Shown: positions 6,239 through 9,797 of the stretch, one piece after another
Numbering within the stretch: the first letter of the stretch is position 1
Layout of the letters: each line of letters opens with the position of its first letter
Program-made: the position numbers and the translations under genes
NCBI GenBank assembly: GCA_030430835.1
Contig: JAUIKJ010000078.1
Location: 1-9,797 of the forward strand
Direction: 5' to 3'
Origin: Candidatus Hydrogenedentota bacterium
Lineage (GTDB): Bacteria; Hydrogenedentota; Hydrogenedentia; Hydrogenedentales; JAEUWI01
Length of the DNA: 9,797 nucleotides
Notes under the pieces: generated by a model
What the model was told of the DNA's origin: nothing
What the model saw: the letters and a program-made list of their open reading frames with translations, nothing else
Database searches by the model: none

Positions 6239-6315
6239 GGGCGATTAGCTCAGCTGGCTAGAGTGCCACGTTGACATCGTGGAGGTCACTGGTTCGAGCC
6301 CAGTATCGCCCACCA
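6239..6315 (+). tRNA. tRNA-Val (anticodon GAC), CCA encoded
   Basis: A complete cloverleaf is readable. The acceptor stem GGGCGAT (6239-6245) pairs perfectly with ATCGCCC (6305-6311), followed by discriminator A (6312) and genomic CCA (6313-6315). The D arm is GCTC...GAGT. The anticodon stem CCACG/CGTGG encloses the 7-nt loop TTGACAT, so the anticodon is GAC, which reads valine GUC/GUU codons. The T arm is ACTGG-TTCGAGC-CCAGT. The promoter lies just upstream and an intrinsic terminator 17 nt downstream, so it is probably a single-gene transcript. Confidence 0.97.
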
Positions 6316-6331
6316 TTTTCAGACACCCGCA

Positions 6332-6355
6332 AGCCCCCGACTCGGGGGCTTTTTT
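6332..6355 (+). terminator. Rho-independent terminator after tRNA-Val
   Basis: An 8-bp stem, agcccccg (6332-6339) with cgggggct (6343-6350), closes a 3-nt loop and is followed by a T-run at 6350-6355. It lies 17 nt beyond the tRNA CCA end. Confidence 0.9.
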
Positions 6356-6460
6356 CGTGGCAGGGCGAAGGGTCTGGGCAGCCGCAAGCAACGCGAAGCC
6401 GCCGCCATACACAGCAAGTGATGAATCATTAAGCGCCCAAATCCTTTTACGGCGACGTGT

Positions 6461-6488
6461 CCCCCTTCGAAGGGGGTGCCCAACGGGC
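6461..6488. repeat. Palindromic intergenic element between tRNA-Val and the secreted-protein gene
   Basis: The 6356-6536 gap has no credible gene. It contains the perfect 16-nt palindrome cccccttcgaaggggg (6461-6476), followed after 1 nt by a small hairpin gccc-aac-gggc (6478-6488) and then gcgggggatg. The gap lies downstream of the minus-strand gene ending at 6537, so the element could act as an RNA 3'-end structure or boundary element. There is no T-run on the minus strand, so it is not a textbook terminator. Similar palindromes around ccccttcgaagggg recur as dispersed repeats in several bacteria, as I recall. Confidence 0.6.
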
Positions 6489-6536
6489 GGGGGATGTTTC
6501 CCAACCGTACCCGCCCAATGGATACACTTCAGCGAC

Positions 6537-7415
6537 TTAATTCGCGTAATAAGCGGCAATCGCCAAGCCGCGTTTCTTGACCAGGTCGTTCGTGTCCTGA
6601 GCGAGCGCCGCCGCGCTCGGGTCGGCGAGCATGTCCAGACACTTCACCATAATTTCCGCCGCAAACAGCCGGACCCACCATCGGGAATCCGTTGCATAGC
6701 CAACGACCAACGGCTTCAACGCAGCCAAGCGTGGGTCCTCGCTCTTCAACAGGCCATACCGGCAATCGAAATGAAGCTCTCGAATGTCCTCGAGTGTCTG
6801 TTGATTCAGGTCTGTAATCGTATCCGTGGGGTCGTACAAACGCTCCAGGACCGGAACGGCCTTGGCCGATTGCGTTGCAACCATGTACTCAATCAAAGTA
6901 GGAGGAACCGCTTCGTTGGCCTGAATCTTCTCGCTAGCGAATGTTTCAATTGTTGTGTAGTTCGGACGCACTGCCGTATCTTCAAGCGCTATCTTGTCAA
7001 GAAACACATACACGAATCGCTCAAACACCGGGTCCGAGATGCTCATATGCGGCGCAATTGCATCAAGTATCTGGCGGCGGGAAGCATTTGATCCCTCAAG
7101 CAGTCGATAGCAACAAAATACACGAGCCATCCCCGCATCGCCCTCTGCAAGCAAGTCATAGTCATAAGTGGCCGCAATCAACTGCTCCGCGACCAACGCG
7201 AGGTCTCCCCCGGCAGCCGTCACGACATCCTGTGCAAGATCTTGAAGTGCTTGCTCTGGATTAGGATCGGATCCTCGAACCAGCAGCATGGCATCCCCCG
7301 CCTCGGATATCGCGGCTTGCACCGCCGGCACCTTGGGGAAAGGATTGGGCGCCGCGGCAAGAGCCGTACTGCTTGCCAATAGAATGAACGCCAAAACTGC
7401 GGCCTGGGTACGCAT
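6537..7415 (-). CDS. Hypothetical secreted, mostly helical protein
   Basis: I do not recognise this 292-residue protein. The N-terminus MRTQAAVLAFILLASSTALA is a clear Sec signal peptide with a likely AxA cleavage near residues 20-22. The mature part is rich in Ala, Leu, Asp and Glu, with helix-like blocks and two segments that recall HEAT or ARM repeats (LLKSEDPRLAALKPLVVGYA and WWVRLFAAEIMVKCLDMLA). This would suit a periplasmic helical scaffold, but that is only an impression. Cysteines occur as CC (in VFCCYRL), in FDCRYG and in VKCLD. I see no enzyme motif. A TTG at 7433 would extend the frame by 6 residues; the ATG at 7415 is preferred because the signal peptide starts there and GGAGG lies 11 nt upstream. 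It is divergent from the CHRD protein gene. Confidence 0.75.
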   Translation of the reverse strand: MRTQAAVLAFILLASSTALAAAPNPFPKVPAVQAAISEAGDAMLLVRGSDPNPEQALQDLAQDVVTAAGGDLALVAEQLIAATYDYDLLAEGDAGMARVFCCYRLLEGSNASRRQILDAIAPHMSISDPVFERFVYVFLDKIALEDTAVRPNYTTIETFASEKIQANEAVPPTLIEYMVATQSAKAVPVLERLYDPTDTITDLNQQTLEDIRELHFDCRYGLLKSEDPRLAALKPLVVGYATDSRWWVRLFAAEIMVKCLDMLADPSAAALAQDTNDLVKKRGLAIAAYYAN

Positions 7416-7622
7416 ACGGGTCGCGGCCTCCAAGTTTTCCGCGAAGGCTGGGCCCCACCCGCCGTCGCGCTACAAAGATACTAGATTATTGCTACACGTT
7501 AAACAATAACAGCGGCGCGGGAATGCCATTCACTTCATCACCAACCCGCAGGATTTACAGCAGCAAACGCACTTGTCAAGAGTTTACTCTACTTCGACCT
7601 GTAACTGCTTCCGTTCCCGCCG

Positions 7623-7637
7623 GTATCATGATACAAT
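7623..7637 (+). promoter_or_regulatory. Candidate -10 box overlapped by a perfect palindrome (possible operator)
   Basis: The palindrome gtatcatgatac (7623-7634) shares three bases with TACAAT (7632-7637), 5 of 6 to the sigma-70 -10 consensus. A dimeric repressor bound here would block such a promoter. No convincing -35 lies 16-18 nt upstream, so both the promoter and the operator are tentative. Confidence 0.35.
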
Positions 7638-7727
7638 TCTGCTAGAAACCGGTGACTCAGGGGGACCGCGGAAGTTGGGTCTGCCGGGATTCGGGCTCAT
7701 TGGTTTTTATTGCTTGGGGATACAAAT

Positions 7728-7750
7728 GCCCGTGTATGACGGGTGAAGGA
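7728..7750 (+). promoter_or_regulatory. Leader hairpin and ribosome-binding site of the CHRD protein gene
   Basis: A 5-6 bp hairpin, gcccgt (7728-7733) with acgggt (7739-7744), is directly followed by gaagga (7745-7750), the best Shine-Dalgarno-like sequence. Its distance to the ATG at 7763 is 12 nt, longer than usual. The hairpin next to the site could modulate access to it. Confidence 0.45.
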
Positions 7751-7762
7751 GCGTTTTTCCAA

Positions 7763-9797
7763 ATGAACGTGAGGTTTCGTGTTCTCGCATGCGTCTGCCT
7801 CGGGCTGACGCTGGGGCTGGCGGCAACGCCTGCTTCCGCAGACGTGGTACAGGAGTCGCATTGCGTCTCGTGCCCCCCCGTCCCGCTCAATTTCTGTCTT
7901 GCCTTCAGTGAGTTGCAGCAGAATGGCGTACTCATTCCGCTGCTGGACGAAGAACTGGTGGCCTTCATCAACCTGCTCGGTCCGGATACGGCCGACATCA
8001 ACGGCGCCTTCAGTATCGACGACTCCGGCGAGGACCTCATCATCGCCCTGGAAGGCAACGGTATTCGTGACGGTGCCAATGAACTGGGCCTGATCGCGGA
8101 GATCCTGACAAATCCAGACGACTACCCCGGTGACGGACCGATGAGCCACAACGCCATTTTGGCCGCATGGAATGCGAACAAGGCGCAGGTGGAAGCCGAT
8201 CTCGGCACTTCGCTGAATAGCATCGTCGCCACGCTGCTGCCGGAACTGAAGGTGGTTCTGATCGGGTACCTGATGCTCGGGGATGGCGGTTTTAATGTGA
8301 CCTCAGAAGATCCAATTGTGGTCGAGGGCACGGGTTCCTTCGGCTTTGTCGGTGCGCTCTTCGCCCTGTTGAACAGCGTGCTCGCGGACGAAGGCTTCCC
8401 GCTGATCGAAAATCCCAACATCGACATCAACGACTACAGCCCTGTCGCTGAATTTCTGCCGGGCGGCGACGCGGACGGCGACAGCTATTCCAACCTCTGC
8501 GAGGCCCGCTACTTCGAGCGTACGCTTTGTGACCTCGACGCGAAGGGGGGATTCGCGGATCCCTCGACCGACTATGTGACTGCTGCCCTGGACGCGGCGC
8601 TCACGCCGAATGGCTGCTTTGAGGATGTCACCCGCTGCGACGTCCCGCTGACCGGCGAGGCCGTGGTACCGCCGGTCGATGCCGATGGCCTCGGCAACGT
8701 GAAGATCCTTGAACTCTACAACAGCACGACGGACGAGACCCGCTATGATCTGAGCCTGTTCCATACGGTGACCTATGCCACGCGCGCCTCGATTCGCGCC
8801 GGCGGCCCGACGGAGAATGGCGTTCAGATCATCAGCCTTGGCAACGCCGGCCTGCCCTTCGACATTACCCTGACCGAATCGGATCTCTTCATCCTGCGCG
8901 AAGTTCCGAGCTATGTCTCGATCCTGCGCGATCCGCCGGCCGAAGGTGAAACGAACGAGCCGCAGTATGAAGACGTTCGCGGCAATATTGGATGTGACTT
9001 TGGCACGAACCCCGTCGCGCCGATCTACCAGTGCGCCGGCGACCTGCTCCAGGCAAGTGTGGTACCGCCGGTAACCGCGACCCCGGAACGCACGGGCGGC
9101 TTCACGGTGTTCATCCTTGCCGATGGCACGATGTACGGCACGCTCTGGACGGACCTGCCGGGACCGCAGCAGGCGCGTCTCTTTGAAGGCGCCGCGGGGG
9201 CGGGCGGCACGCTGGTTGCCGAACTCGGCAAGCCGCCAACGCGCAACGGCTTCACCTTCCAGACGACCCTGACAGCGCCGCAGATGACCGCGGCCGCCGA
9301 AGGCAACCTCTACATCGACGTGACCAGTGGCGCCTTCGCGGATGGCCACATGCGTGGCCAGCTTGCCTGCACCTTCCTCGGCGTCGAGGGCGAAGTGGTC
9401 GAAGGCGAGGGTGAAGGTGAAGGCGAGGGCGAAGGCGAAGTGCTTGAAGGTGAAGTGGTTGAAGGTGAAGTGGTCGAAGGTGAAGTGGTCGAAGGTGAAG
9501 TGGTCGAAGGTGAAGTGGTCGAAGGTGAAGGCGAGGGTCTGCCCACCGAAGGCGAAGAAGGCGAGATCGCGCTGGAAGCCGAGTTCGGCGGCACCCACAC
9601 CGCCGACCAAGACGGCAACAACGCCATCAGCCTGAGTGAACTGCTCCGTGTAATCCAGTTCTTCAACTCGGGCGGCTTCTCCTGCGCCGTTCCGCCGGAG
9701 TCCACGGAAGATGGCTACGCGCCGGGCGCCGGTGGTGACACCGGCTGCACACCGCACGCATCGGACTACAACCCGCAGAACTTCCAGATCAGCCTGA
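7763..9797 (+). CDS. Multidomain secreted protein: EF-hand-like loops, two CHRD-like domains, Glu-Gly linker (3'-truncated)
   Basis: 678 codons are visible without a stop; the gene runs off the window. A Sec signal peptide (1-26, ending TPASA, then DVV) leads into an unrecognised region (27-230). GDADGDSYSNLCE (235-247) fits a calcium-binding EF-hand-type loop. Residues 292-411 and 424-536 look like two CHRD (chordin) domains: both open with a VVPPV core (GEAVVPPVDADG; QASVVPPVTAT), and the second ends in the typical NLYIDVTSGAFADGHMRGQL. The histidines usual in the CHRD HIH motif are missing (RASIRAG, QARLFEG). A Glu-Gly-Val linker (542-601) follows, then an EF-hand loop DQDGNNAISLSE (615-626) leading into LLRVIQFFNSGG. 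A second, looser copy starts at HASDYNPQ (665). It is probably a cell-surface or matrix protein; function is unknown. Confidence 0.85.
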   Translation, partial: MNVRFRVLACVCLGLTLGLAATPASADVVQESHCVSCPPVPLNFCLAFSELQQNGVLIPLLDEELVAFINLLGPDTADINGAFSIDDSGEDLIIALEGNGIRDGANELGLIAEILTNPDDYPGDGPMSHNAILAAWNANKAQVEADLGTSLNSIVATLLPELKVVLIGYLMLGDGGFNVTSEDPIVVEGTGSFGFVGALFALLNSVLADEGFPLIENPNIDINDYSPVAEFLPGGDADGDSYSNLCEARYFERTLCDLDAKGGFADPSTDYVTAALDAALTPNGCFEDVTRCDVPLTGEAVVPPVDADGLGNVKILELYNSTTDETRYDLSLFHTVTYATRASIRAGGPTENGVQIISLGNAGLPFDITLTESDLFILREVPSYVSILRDPPAEGETNEPQYEDVRGNIGCDFGTNPVAPIYQCAGDLLQASVVPPVTATPERTGGFTVFILADGTMYGTLWTDLPGPQQARLFEGAAGAGGTLVAELGKPPTRNGFTFQTTLTAPQMTAAAEGNLYIDVTSGAFADGHMRGQLACTFLGVEGEVVEGEGEGEGEGEGEVLEGEVVEGEVVEGEVVEGEVVEGEVVEGEGEGLPTEGEEGEIALEAEFGGTHTADQDGNNAISLSELLRVIQFFNSGGFSCAVPPESTEDGYAPGAGGDTGCTPHASDYNPQNFQISL
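9431..9520 (+). repeat. In-frame 15-nt minisatellite encoding EGEVV units
   Basis: Six tandem 15-nt units, the last four (9461-9520) identical (gaaggtgaagtggtc), the first two differing by one to three bases, with a partial seventh to about 9530. Each encodes Glu-Gly-Glu-Val-Val (Val-Leu in the first). Upstream, 9398-9430 is built of 6-nt Glu-Gly repeats. Fifteen is a multiple of three, so copy-number change keeps the frame and alters only linker length. Confidence 0.93.

Larger units (their letters stand above)
7416..7762. other. Non-coding region between divergent genes, with candidate promoters and a palindrome
   Basis: No gene is supported in these 347 nt. The stretch is more AT-rich around 7475-7510 than its surroundings and has an inverted repeat there, TTATTG (7486-7491) with CAATAA (7504-7509). 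On the minus strand a weak promoter can be drawn: TTGTTT (7506-7501), 17 nt, TAGTAT (7483-7478). On the plus strand TACAAT (7632-7637) is a good -10, though its -35 is poor. A perfect 12-nt palindrome, gtatcatgatac (7623-7634), overlaps that -10. A small hairpin precedes the downstream gene. I could not match the long leader to a known riboswitch. Confidence 0.5.

Noticed and set aside
6279..7091. Plus-strand open frame starting MEVTGSSPVSP
   Set aside because: This start is the familiar translation of a tRNA T-arm region. The frame runs through the terminator and antisense to the secreted-protein gene.
7638..7762. A riboswitch in the leader of the CHRD protein gene
   Set aside because: I compared it by eye with the cyclic-di-GMP (GEMM-I) consensus and found no match; nothing else stood out, and only a small hairpin is evident.
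7763..7795. Lipoprotein signal (VLAC around residue 10) in the CHRD protein
   Set aside because: The cysteine is too close to the N-terminus and sits inside the hydrophobic core, which continues to a better ASA cleavage site at residue 26.
8303..9757. Minus-strand open frame of 484 codons with FTFDH repeats
   Set aside because: The FTFDH repeats are the antisense reading of the Glu-Gly-Val minisatellite. The plus frame has a signal peptide, CHRD-like domains and EF-hand loops.

Overview
The window looks like chromosomal DNA of a GC-rich, Gram-negative-type bacterium. It carries two compact housekeeping gene clusters, a tRNA gene and, at the right end, lineage-specific secreted proteins. My best guess is an uncultured lineage near candidate phylum Hydrogenedentota or the wider PVC/Lentisphaerota neighbourhood. 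The basis is a large secreted protein with a Glu-Gly-Glu linker and a C-terminal SLSELLRVIQFFNSGG module, plus a dispersed-type intergenic hairpin repeat with CC-AAA-GG hairpins. I associate these traits with those genomes from memory; no search was run, so the assignment is an inference.

Layout, left to right. (1) 2-2511, plus strand: a tightly packed cluster holding the end of an IPT/TIG-like domain protein, NAD(P)H-hydrate epimerase (nnrE), RNA 2',3'-cyclic phosphodiesterase (thpR), a YggT-family membrane protein and protein-L-isoaspartate methyltransferase (pcm). Gaps are 11 nt or less, or the genes overlap. The theme is repair and maintenance of metabolites, RNA ends and proteins. (2) 2512-2766: the gap between two convergent clusters, filled by a structured repeat: a 50-nt unit in tandem, then two further hairpins. 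(3) 6095 down to 2767, minus strand: ruvX (yqgF), mltG, a GHMP kinase resembling plant glucuronokinase, and rsmI. ruvX and mltG overlap by ATGA, and the kinase and rsmI are 7 nt apart. (4) 6147-6355: a divergent promoter region, then tRNA-Val(GAC) with encoded CCA and an intrinsic terminator. (5) 6356-6536: non-coding, with a perfect 16-nt palindrome. (6) 7415 down to 6537, minus strand: an unrecognised secreted, mostly helical protein. (7) 7416-7762: a 347-nt non-coding stretch between divergent genes, with candidate promoters and a palindrome. (8) 7763 to the right edge, plus strand: the first 678 codons of a multidomain secreted protein with an unknown N-terminal region, an EF-hand-like loop, two CHRD-like domains, a Glu-Gly-rich linker and a dockerin/EF-hand-like module. 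It is cut off by the window end.

The most interesting items are the hairpin repeat, whose stems differ by paired substitutions, the glucuronokinase-like kinase in a cell-wall/ribosome cluster, and the CHRD/linker/EF-hand surface protein with its in-frame 15-nt minisatellite. I see no CRISPR array, insertion sequence, prophage or defence system.
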